A stretch of 64,000 nt of DNA, from positions 39,887,201 to 39,951,200 of the forward strand of contig NC_079875.1 in assembly GCF_029227915.1 (NCBI RefSeq), written 5' to 3'. The notes below the pieces were generated by a model that had not been told where the DNA came from, made no database searches, and was given only the letters and a program-made list of their open reading frames with translations. Source of the DNA: Hydractinia symbiolongicarpus (taxonomy: Eukaryota; Cnidaria; Hydrozoa; Anthoathecata; Hydractiniidae). Shown here piece by piece: positions 13,101 through 21,573 of this stretch (position 1 is the stretch's first letter; each line of letters begins with the position of its first letter). The translations under genes were made by a program, and so were the position numbers.

Positions 13101-15791
13101 CTCAGCGATTACACTGGGCACTGTGGTAGCGCTTCATTTAAAAATTAAGATACAAAAAGTCATTTTTTTATAGTGGGACCAATCCTAGCCGTTATCGCGC
13201 GCTAAAAAAATAGCGACAGTTTCAAGAACTACATTTCATTGACTTTCTAACGGTGTCAGTCCGTTTGAGTTACAACGGTTGGATCACATATTCGTACCAA
13301 CATGTATTTAGCGATATTTTTCTGATATTACTAGGTTGCATCGCTTTTACCTATGAAACGATTGACTGTGGGACTTAATTGAGCTAACTTTGGACTGTCT
13401 CCTGATAAATGTGATAAAAGAGACAATCGGACTCCAAGAAAAAACATTCTTCTTAATTTGACATGATTGCCGAAACTCAGCGATTACACTGGGCTCTGTG
13501 GTAGCGCTTCATTTAGGAATTATGATAAAAAAAGTCATTTTTTTAATGTGGAACCAATCCTAGCCATTATCCTACGCTGAGGAAATAGCGACAGTTTCAA
13601 AAACTACATTTCATTGACTTCCTAACGGTGTCAGTCCGTTTGAGTTTCGACGGTTGTGTCACATATTCATACCAACATGTATTTAGCGATATTTTTTTGA
13701 TATTACTAGATTGCATCGCTTTTAACAATGAAACGTTGACTGTGGGACTTAATTGAACTAACTTTGGACTGTGACCTGATAAATGTGATAAATGAGACAA
13801 TTGGACTCCAAAAAATAACATTCTTGTTAACTTGACGTGATTGCCGGAACTCAGCGATTACACTGGGCACTGTGGTAGCGCTTCATTTAAAAATTAGGCT
13901 AAAAAAAGTCATTTTTTTACTGTGGGACTTATCCTAGCCGTTAGCGGGCGTTGAAGAAAAAGCGACAGTTTCAAAAACTACATTTCATTGACTTTCTAAC
14001 GGTGTCAGTCCGTTTGAGTTACAACGGTTGGGTCACATATTCGTACCAACATGTATTTAGCGATATTTTTTTGATATTACTAGGTAGCATCGCTTTTAAC
14101 TATGAAACGATTGACTGTGGGACTTAATAGAGCTAACTTTGGAGTGTCACCTGATAAATGTGATAAAAGAGACAATTGGACTCCAAGAAAAAACATTCTT
14201 CTTAATTTGACATGATTGCCGAAACTCAGCGATTACACTGGGCTCTGTGGTAGCGCTTCATTTAAGAATTATAATAAAAAAGTCATTTTTTCATTGTGGG
14301 ACCAATCCTAGCCATTATCCTGCCTTGAGGAAATAGCGACAGTTTGAAAAACTACATTTCATTGACTTTCTAACAGTGTCAGTCCGTTTGAGTTTCAACG
14401 GTTGTGTCACATATTCATACCAACATGCATTTAGCGATGATTTTTTTGATATTACTAGGTTGCATCGCTTTTAACAATGAAACGTTGACTGTGGGACTTA
14501 ATTGAACTAACTTTGGACTGTGACCTCATAAATGTGATAAATGAGACAATTGGACTCCAAGAAATAACATTCTTGTTAACTTGACGTGATTGCCGGAACA
14601 CAGCGATTACACTGGGCACTGTGGTAGTGCTTCATTTAAAAATTAGGCTAAAAAAAGTCATTTTTTTACTGTGGGACTTATCCTAGCCGTTAGCGCGCGT
14701 TGAAGAAAAAGCGACTGTTTCAAAAACTACATTTCAATGACTTTCTAACGGTGTCAGTCCGTTTGAGTTACAACGGTTGGGTCACATATTCGTACCAACA
14801 TGTATTTAGCGATATTTTTTTGATATTACTAGGTTGCATTGCTTTTAACTATGAAACGATTGACTGTGGGACTTAATAGAGCTAACTTTGGACTGTCACC
14901 TGATAAATGTGATAAATGAGACAATTGGACTCCAAGAAATAACATTCTTGTTAATTTGACGTGATTGCCGGAACTCAGCGATTTCACTGGGCACTGTGGT
15001 AGCGCTTCATTTAAAAATTAACATACAAAAAGTCATTTTTTTATTGTGGGACCAATCCTAGCCGTTATTGCGCGCTAAGGAAGTAGCGACAGTTTCAAGA
15101 ACTACATTTCAATGACTTTCTAACGGTGTCAGTCCGTTTGAGTTACAACGGTTGGGTCACATATTCGTACCAACATGTATTTAGCGATATTGTTCTCATA
15201 TTACTAGGTTGCATCGCTCTTAACTATGAAACGATTGACTGTGAGACTTAATTGAGCTAACTTTGGACTGTCACCTGATAAATGTGATAAATCAGACAAT
15301 TGGACTCCAAGAAATAACATTCTTCTAAATTTGACGTGATTGCCGGAACTCAGCGTTTACACTGGGCACTGTGATAGCGCTTCATTTAAAAATTAAGCTA
15401 AAAAAACTCATTTTTTTACTGTGGGACCTATTCTAGCCGTTAGCGCGCGTTGAAGAAAAAGCGACAGTTTCAAAAACTACATTTCATTGACTTTCTAACA
15501 GTGTCAGTCCCTTTGAGTTACAACGGTTGGGTCACATATTCGTACCAACATGTATTTATCGATATTGTTCTGATATTACTAGGTTGCATCGCTTTTAACA
15601 ATGAAACGATTGACTGTGGGACTTAATTGAGCTAACTTTGGACTGTCACCTGATAAATGTGATATTTCAGACAATTGGACTCCAAGAAATAACATTCTTT
15701 TAAATTTGACGTGATTGCCGGAACTCAGCGTTTACACTGGGCACTGTGATAGCGCTTCATTTAAAAATTAAGCTAAAAAAAGTCATTTTTT
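10171..15791 (+). repeat. Satellite array, family A, block 2
   Basis: The array resumes in the same monomer phase and orientation directly after the Helitron, with TTTTTTTACTGTGGGACTT, so the Helitron simply interrupted it. About 15 monomers follow. Most belong to a 1870-bp higher-order repeat. The last two to three monomers (from about 14900) carry AGCGTTTACACTGGG and CTGTGATAGCGC variants and belong to the duplicated unit that includes the next insert. The block ends at six T of the T tract at 15786-15791. I see no genes here. Confidence 0.97.
10220..14560 (+). repeat. Higher-order repeat, 1870 bp (five monomers)
   Basis: Private variants recur at an offset of 1870 bp. ACTGTGGCACTTAATTG is at about 11123 and 12993, CCTGCCTTGAGGAAATAGCG at about 10579 and 12449, and ATGTGGAACCAATCC at about 11676 and 13546. 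Copy 1 spans about 10220-12089 and copy 2 about 12090-13959. A third partial copy runs to about 14560, where the CCTCATAAATG variant seen at 12652 recurs before divergence. Boundaries are only good to some tens of bases because all monomers are alike. Confidence 0.85.
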
Positions 15792-15838
15792 GCGGAGAGA
15801 AGCGGAGTGCGCGCCAGCGCACGGAGCGTAGCGGAGCC
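15792..15838. repeat. GC-rich head with hairpin, copy 1
   Basis: About 47 bp of GCGGAG-type words (GCGGAGAG, AAGCGGAG, GTAGCGGAG) contrast sharply with the AT-rich context. Within it GTGCGC (15807-15812), a GCCA loop and GCGCAC (15817-15822) form a perfect 6-bp hairpin. It marks the left edge of the insert. It might be an element end or a structured replication or termination signal; I cannot tell which. Confidence 0.7.
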
Positions 15839-16075
15839 CATTTCCTCATTAAATAAGCCAAATATAAGGGACGGAGGAGAGTGTATAGGATTTCCGCACG
15901 TATACATCAAAATTTAAATTTTCGTAGGACGTTTTTCGACTGGGTTGCCCCGTAATTTTTCTGGTTATTTTTTCGTAAATTTCAGATTGAGCGAGTATAT
16001 ACGGCGATGGAGTGCTTTTGTTTATTTAAAGATCTCCTAGCGGGAACTTCCAGTTAAGACTAAGTTAGTTCTAAC

Positions 16076-16112
16076 CACGTGATTCATAAGTCACTTTGAC
16101 TAATATCACGTG
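16076..16112. promoter_or_regulatory. E-box inverted repeat, copy 1
   Basis: CACGTGATTCATAAGTCA and TGACTAATATCACGTG form an interrupted inverted repeat around a CTT centre. A palindromic CACGTG sits at each outer end and AGTCA/TGACT inside. CACGTG is the canonical E-box bound by bHLH-type factors in animals (known). Whether it is used here is unknown. It lies 60 bp upstream of a heat-shock element. Confidence 0.5.
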
Positions 16113-16171
16113 ACTTTTTCTCGGATAACATAGCGCCTCAAACTCAAACTTTCGTTAATCTAAGCTATATC

Positions 16172-16184
16172 GAAACTTCTGGAA
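16172..16184. promoter_or_regulatory. Perfect three-unit heat-shock element, copy 1
   Basis: GAAACTTCTGGAA fits GAAnnTTCnnGAA exactly, which is the known binding pattern of an HSF trimer. It is in the left part of the insert, close to the paired E-boxes. A 13-bp pattern with nine fixed bases is expected by chance about once in several hundred kb of random sequence, so it is suggestive but not proof. Promoter activity would be inference. Confidence 0.45.
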
Positions 16185-17437
16185 GGTTATTTTCAAGAAA
16201 ACGAAGAAAGGGTATGTTTAGCTCGCTAGTATATCACTATTTTTTACATGTAATGAACCCATTCTTATTCTCACTCACACCTAAAGCTAGCTAGCTTAAA
16301 ACTACAGATTTAGATAGAATAATAATAGAACTTAGATAGCATATAGCTAGAGCAAACAGTACCTATGGTTAGCACAAAACTAGCTACAAGGCTAGCATAA
16401 AATTAACTACTTAGTTGGGGTAAAACTACCAATGTATCTAGCATAAAATTAGCTATTTTAGCTGGCATTAAATCAGCAAAATAGCTTGCTAATAGAAATC
16501 TTCTTTCAGACAGATTTTCTAGCTATAGCTAGCTAGCTTTACATATACTACACAGTGAGTGAGATAATTCTACACTGTAGCGTAGGAATGCCCTATCACA
16601 TAGCTGGTTCTAGCTACAATCGTCCATACAATTTGTTGTCTTTGGCAATTTTATACCAAAGATCAAGAACCAAAAAGTTTAGCAAAGTCAGCAAAAGAAC
16701 ATAGCTAGCTAGATATTTTGCAGATAGTGTGTTATGTTCTCACTCATGATCAATGTTTATATAAAGGTATGTCACATGTAATTGTTTACGTTGCTTAGCC
16801 ATTAAAGGGCAGTTTTTAACATTGAGGGGAAATGGGAGAGCCATCTTTTCGTGGACGATTGTAGCTAGGTATATATATTGTACACACATCTGGAAATAAA
16901 CTTTTTTAACCCTGCCGGTGAGCATACATCATGCGGCTCAAGTTACAGAAACGAAAATTATTTCAATATATTACTGAGGCTTTTTAAATTCTGAAAAGCG
17001 GTTCTCGTGCAATCGTCAACATGTTTTGAAAATCTTCAAATATATTCATTATATATATATTTCTTATTTAATTTCCTTATATGTATATATACAAATAATG
17101 TCTTGATATATAATTTCTTTTTCTGTAACTTGACCTGAACTTTACACCAATGCTGGATATCATGTTTAAGTCCAGCTCTAGCTAGGTACCAAGCTAGCCT
17201 AATTTATTGCTATACTTTTGAAGTTTCTGTTCAGTTTGGAATAAGAGCTTTTTATTCTAATGTCATGAAAACTTGTACTAAGGCGCAGTTTACAATTTAT
17301 ATTAATTGGTCCACCAAGCGTTTAACACAGTTACTTGACCAGCATTTCTCAAAAGGTTAATTAACTAGGCTGTGTGCTGTAAATTCCTAAGTGTATATAA
17401 TATTCACCTGTAAAGTTTCGTATATATATATATTTAT

Positions 17438-17505
17438 GCCCTGCTGGTCTAATGGCTATGACACTCATGGTAATGAGAGATCCAGGTTCAAATCCTGGAC
17501 AGGGC
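17438..17505 (+). tRNA. tRNA-like gene or tRNA pseudogene, copy 1
   Basis: A 68-nt cloverleaf-like sequence. GCCCTGC pairs with ACAGGGC (six of seven pairs). A D arm has GTC/GAC closing a TAATGGCTAT loop, and a T arm has CCAGG, TTCAAAT, CCTGG. Both internal RNA polymerase III boxes are good: A box TGGTCTAATGG and B box GGTTCAAATCC. The anticodon arm is abnormal: CTCAT and ATGAG enclose only GGTA, so the usual 7-nt loop is missing and no anticodon can be assigned. The whole is a few nt shorter than a normal tRNA. No T-rich terminator follows at once (TAGGAAAAACAT). It is likely a tRNA-derived pseudogene, a SINE head or a TFIIIC-binding site rather than a decoding tRNA. The type label tRNA is a best fit. 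Confidence 0.6.
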
Positions 17506-17887
17506 TAGGAAAAACATAATAATCTTGCACCTACAACAACCAGGTTTTCATATAATAGGTAACCTTTGAGTAGGACTTCTCTGATTATTTCTATATCTTG
17601 ACTTTTTAATGTTGTTGTCATTGGAACCAAGTTAATCTCAGATTTATGAAAAAATGATATGTCGTTATGACCGATTGTTTAAATACTTGTAATGGCACAT
17701 AATTCTGCTATGATTCACTGTGTATTGACCTAAGATAAATTTGAGACTTTTTTTTGAGATATTGAATTTGAAACATTTGCACCTCAATATTTTCTATACT
17801 CCTGGACTAATATGATACTTAACTTAGACATATTGAATATACGCAATCTTTGAGTTGTAAGGTGGAGATTTTCTACTAAAGTCATGC

Positions 17888-18104
17888 ACCCCTGCCTTGC
17901 CGTTCCATTGCCTTGCCAGCACTGACCGTGTCTTTCTTTGCCTACCCTTCCTATGCCTTTTCTGGTGCCTGCCTACTATGTCCTTGCCTGTGGCTCCCAT
18001 GACTTGCCTACCCCTGCCTTCCTGATTCCTCTTCCTATTTCCTTGCCTGCCTTTGCCCTTTCCTTGCCGTGCTTAATGCCTTTGCCTTGGCAACCTCTCC
18101 GCAA
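17888..18104. repeat. CCTTGCC-rich pyrimidine tract, copy 1
   Basis: About 215 bp of degenerate TGCCT/CCTTGCC words with strong C+T bias on the + strand. Examples are CCTTGCCGTTCC, CCTTGCCAGC, TTGCCTACCC, CCTTGCCTGCC and CCTTGCCGTGC. It is a decayed simple repeat just inside the right edge of the insert. A 69-codon open frame across it is a by-product of the repeat running into satellite and is not counted as a gene. Confidence 0.75.
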
Positions 18105-18120
18105 CACTTTATATATTGAT

Positions 18121-19243
18121 TACTGTGGGACCTATCCTAGCCGTTAGCGCGCGTTGAAGAAAAAGCGACAGTTTCAAAAACTACAATTCATTGACTTTCT
18201 AACGGTGTCAGTCCGTTTGAGTTACAACGGTTGGGTCACATATTCGTACCAATATGTATTTAGCGATATTTTTCGGATATTACCAGGTTGCATCGCTTTT
18301 AACTAGGAAACGAATGACTGTGGGACTTAATTGAGCTAACTTTGGACTGTGACCTGATAAATGTGAAAATGAGACAATTGGACTCCAAGAAATAACATTC
18401 TTCTTAATTTGATGTGATTGCCGGAACTCAGCGATTACACTGGGCTCTGTGGTAGCGCTTCATTTAAGAATTAAGATAAAAAAGTCATTTTTTTATTGCG
18501 GGACCAACCCTAGCCATTATCTCGCGCTGAAGAAATAGCGGCAGTTTCAAAAACTACATTTCATTGACCTTCTAACAGTGTCAGTCCCTTTGAGTTACAA
18601 CGGTTGGGTCACATATTCGTACCAACATGTATTTAGCGATATTGTTCTCATATTACTAGGTTGCATCGCTCTTAACTATGAAACGATTGACTGTGGGACT
18701 TAATTGAGCTAACTTTGGACTGTCACCTGATAAATGTGATAAATCAGACAATTGGACTCCAAGAAATAACATTCTTCTAAATTTGACGTGATTGCCGGAA
18801 CTCAGCGTTTACACTGGGCACTGTGATAGCGCTTCATTTAAAAATTAAGCTAAAAAAAGTCATTTTTTTACTGTGGGACCTATTCTAGCCGTTAGCGCGC
18901 GTTGAAGAAAAAGCGACAGTTTCAAAAACTACATTTCATTGACTTTCTAACAGTGTCAGTCCCTTTGAGTTACAACGGTTGGGTCACATATTCGTACCAA
19001 CATGTATTTATCGATATTGTTCTGATATTACTAGGTTGCATCGCTTTTAACAATGAAACGATTGACTGTGGGACTTAATTGAGCTAACTTTGGACTGTCA
19101 CCTGATAAATGTGATATTTCAGACAATTGGACTCCAAGAAATAACATTCTTTTAAATTTGACGTGATTGCCGGAACTCAGCGTTTACACTGGGCACTGTG
19201 ATAGCGCTTCATTTAAAAATTAAGCTAAAAAAAGTCATTTTTT
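18121..19243 (+). repeat. Satellite bridge between the two insert copies (family A)
   Basis: Three monomers in the usual orientation. The right half (from about 18642) repeats 15190-15791 and carries the same variants: ATTGTTCTCATATTAC, GCTCTTAACTATG, GTGATATTTCAGAC and CTGTGATAGCGC. The duplication joint lies at about 18592-18642. One monomer has the variant TGTGAAAATGAG at about 18362 where the later copy keeps TGTGATAAATGAG. Confidence 0.95.
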
Positions 19244-19290
19244 GCGGAGAGAAGCGGAGTGCGCGCCAGCGCACGGAGCGTAGCGGAGCC
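19244..19290. repeat. GC-rich head with hairpin, copy 2
   Basis: Same as the first copy, including the GTGCGC-GCCA-GCGCAC hairpin at 19259-19274. No differences were seen. Confidence 0.7.
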
Positions 19291-19527
19291 CATTTCCTCA
19301 TTAAATAAGCCAAATATAAGGGACGGAGGAGAGTGTATAGGATTTCCGCACGTATACATCAAAATTTAAATTTTCGTAGGACGTTTTTCGACTGGGTTGC
19401 CCCGTAATTTTTCTGGTTATTTTTTCGTAAATTTCAGATTGAGCGAGTATATACGGCGATGGAGTGCTTTTGTTTATTTAAAGATCTCCTAGCGGGAACT
19501 TCCAGTTAAGACTAAGTTAGTTCTAAC

Positions 19528-19564
19528 CACGTGATTCATAAGTCACTTTGACTAATATCACGTG
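19528..19564. promoter_or_regulatory. E-box inverted repeat, copy 2
   Basis: Paired CACGTG palindromes with inner AGTCA/TGACT, unchanged from copy 1. The lack of change follows from the recent duplication and is not evidence of selection. Confidence 0.5.
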
Positions 19565-19623
19565 ACTTTTTCTCGGATAACATAGCGCCTCAAACTCAAA
19601 CTTTCGTTAATCTAAGCTATATC

Positions 19624-19636
19624 GAAACTTCTGGAA
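19624..19636. promoter_or_regulatory. Perfect three-unit heat-shock element, copy 2
   Basis: GAAACTTCTGGAA, unchanged from copy 1, 60 bp downstream of the E-box inverted repeat. Confidence 0.45.
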
Positions 19637-20906
19637 GGTTATTTTCAAGAAAACGAAGAAAGGGTATGTTTAGCTCGCTAGTATATCACTATTTTTTACA
19701 TGTAATGAACCCATTCTTATTCTCACTCACACCTAAAGCTAGCTAGCTTAAAACTACAGATTTAGATAGAATAATAATAGAACTTAGATAGCATATAGCT
19801 AGCTAGATAGTATAAAAAAGAGCAAACAGTACCTATGGTTAGCACAAAACTAGCTACAAGGCTAGCATAAAATTAACTACTTAGTTGGGGTAAAACTACC
19901 AATGTATCTAGCATAAAATTAGCTATTTTAGCTGGCATTAAATCAGCAAAATAGCTTGCTAATAGAAATCTTCTTTCAGACAGATTTTCTAGCTATAGCT
20001 AGCTAGCTTTACATATACTACACAGTGAGTGAGATAATTCTACACTGTAGCGTAGGAATGCCCTATCACATAGCTGGTTCTAGCTACAATCGTCCATACA
20101 ATTTGTTGTCTTTGGCAATTTTATACCAAAGATCAAGAACCAAAAAGTTTAGCAAAGTCAGCAAAAGAACATAGCTAGCTAGATATTTTGCAGATAGTGT
20201 GTTATGTTCTCACTCATGATCAATGTTTATATAAAGGTATGTCACATGTAATTGTTTACGTTGCTTAGCCATTAAAGGGCAGTTTTTAACATTGAGGGGA
20301 AATGGGAGAGCCATCTTTTCGTGGACGATTGTAGCTAGGTATATATATTGTACACACATCTGGAAATAAACTTTTTTAACCCTGCCGGTGAGCATACATC
20401 ATGCGGCTCAAGTTACAGAAACGAAAATTATTTCAATATATTACTGAGGCTTTTTAAATTCTGAAAAGCGGTTCTCGTGCAATCGTCAACATGTTTTGAA
20501 AATCTTCAAATATATTCATTATATATATATTTCTTATTTAATTTCCTTATATGTATATATACAAATAATGTCTTGATATATAATTTCTTTTTCTGTAACT
20601 TGACCTGAACTTTACACCAATGCTGGATATCATGTTTAAGTCCAGCTCTAGCTAGGTACCAAGCTAGCCTAATTTATTGCTATACTTTTGAAGTTTCTGT
20701 TCAGTTTGGAATAAGAGCTTTTTATTCTAATGTCATGAAAACTTGTACTAAGGCGCAGTTTACAATTTATATTAATTGGTCCACCAAGCGTTTACACAGT
20801 TACTTGACCAGCATTTCTCAAAAGGTTAATTAACTAGGCTGTGTGCTGTAAATTCCTAAGTGTATATAATATTCACCTGTAAAGTTTCGTATATATATAT
20901 ATTTAT

Positions 20907-20974
20907 GCCCTGCTGGTCTAATGGCTATGACACTCATGGTAATGAGAGATCCAGGTTCAAATCCTGGACAGGGC
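20907..20974 (+). tRNA. tRNA-like gene or tRNA pseudogene, copy 2
   Basis: Identical to the copy at 17438-17505: good A and B boxes, sound acceptor and T arms, and a shortened anticodon arm with no assignable anticodon. It arose by the 3.45-kb duplication. Confidence 0.6.
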
Positions 20975-21356
20975 TAGGAAAAACATAATAATCTTGCACC
21001 TACAACAACCAGGTTTTCATATAATAGGTAACCTTTGAGTAGGACTTCTCTGATTATTTCTATATCTTGACTTTTTAATGTTGTTGTCATTGGAACCAAG
21101 TTAATCTCAGATTTATGAAAAAATGATATGTCGTTATGACCGATTGTTTAAATACTTGTAATGGCACATAATTCTGCTATGATTCACTGTGTATTGACCT
21201 AAGATAAATTTGAGACTTTTTTTTGAGATATTGAATTTGAAACATTTGCACCTCAATATTTTCTATACTCCTGGACTAATATGATACTTAACTTAGACAT
21301 ATTGAATATACGCAATCTTTGAGTTGTAAGGTGGAGATTTTCTACTAAAGTCATGC

Positions 21357-21573
21357 ACCCCTGCCTTGCCGTTCCATTGCCTTGCCAGCACTGACCGTGC
21401 CTTTCTTTGCCTACCCTTCCTATGCCTTTTCTGGTGCCTGCCTACTATGTCCTTGCCTGTGGCTCCCATGACTTGCCTACCCCTGCCTTCCTGATTCCTC
21501 TTCCTATTTCCTTGCCTGCCTTTGCCCTTTCCTTGCCGTGCTTAATGCCTTTGCCTTGGCAACCTCTCCGCAA
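21357..21573. repeat. CCTTGCC-rich pyrimidine tract, copy 2
   Basis: Copy of 17888-18104 with one visible base change near 21400 (GTGCCTTTC against GTGTCTTTC). Confidence 0.75.

Larger units (their letters stand above)
15792..18120. mobile_element. 2.33-kb non-satellite insert, class unknown, copy 1
   Basis: The segment interrupts a monomer within its T tract: six T lie on the left and TACTGTGGGACC on the right. It starts with a GC-rich purine-biased head (15792-15838), followed by an AT-rich body. In the body are an E-box inverted repeat, a heat-shock element, many CTAG-rich words (16285-16720), TA-rich tracts (about 17050-17095 and 17421-17434), a tRNA-like gene and a CCTTGCC-rich tail (17888-18104). 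I find no convincing reading frame, no clear terminal inverted repeats, no target-site duplication that can be told apart from the T tract, and no Helitron ends. It may be a composite or degraded mobile element, or captured flanking DNA. It shares short modules with the Helitron at 8747-10170. Confidence 0.7.
15190..18641 (+). repeat. Tandem segmental duplication, copy 1 (about 3.45 kb)
   Basis: This unit holds about two satellite monomers, the 2.33-kb non-satellite segment and about 0.5 kb of satellite. It is repeated directly at 18642-about 22110. The left edge falls between about 15141 and 15190, since GTCAGTCCGTTTG at 15133 does not match GTCAGTCCCTTTG at 18585, whereas GTTCTCATATTAC at 15192 matches 18644. 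The offset is 3452 bp on the left part and 3469-3470 bp later, because of one 18-bp and one 1-bp length difference. Confidence 0.9.

Noticed and set aside
16740-16925. 61-codon minus-strand frame in the insert (also 20210-20395)
   Set aside because: Short, no known domain, in AT-rich filler. Identity between copies follows from the recent duplication.
15792-18120. Terminal inverted repeat of the 2.33-kb insert: GCGGAGAG at 15792 and CTCTCCGC at 18095
   Set aside because: Only 8 bp long, and the right copy lies 18 bp inside the edge. No target-site duplication can be separated from the T tract. It may be chance.
17938-18147. 69-codon plus-strand frame (also 21407-21616), proline- and leucine-rich
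   Set aside because: It is made of the CCTTGCC simple repeat and reads on into the satellite, which is not how a real gene would end.
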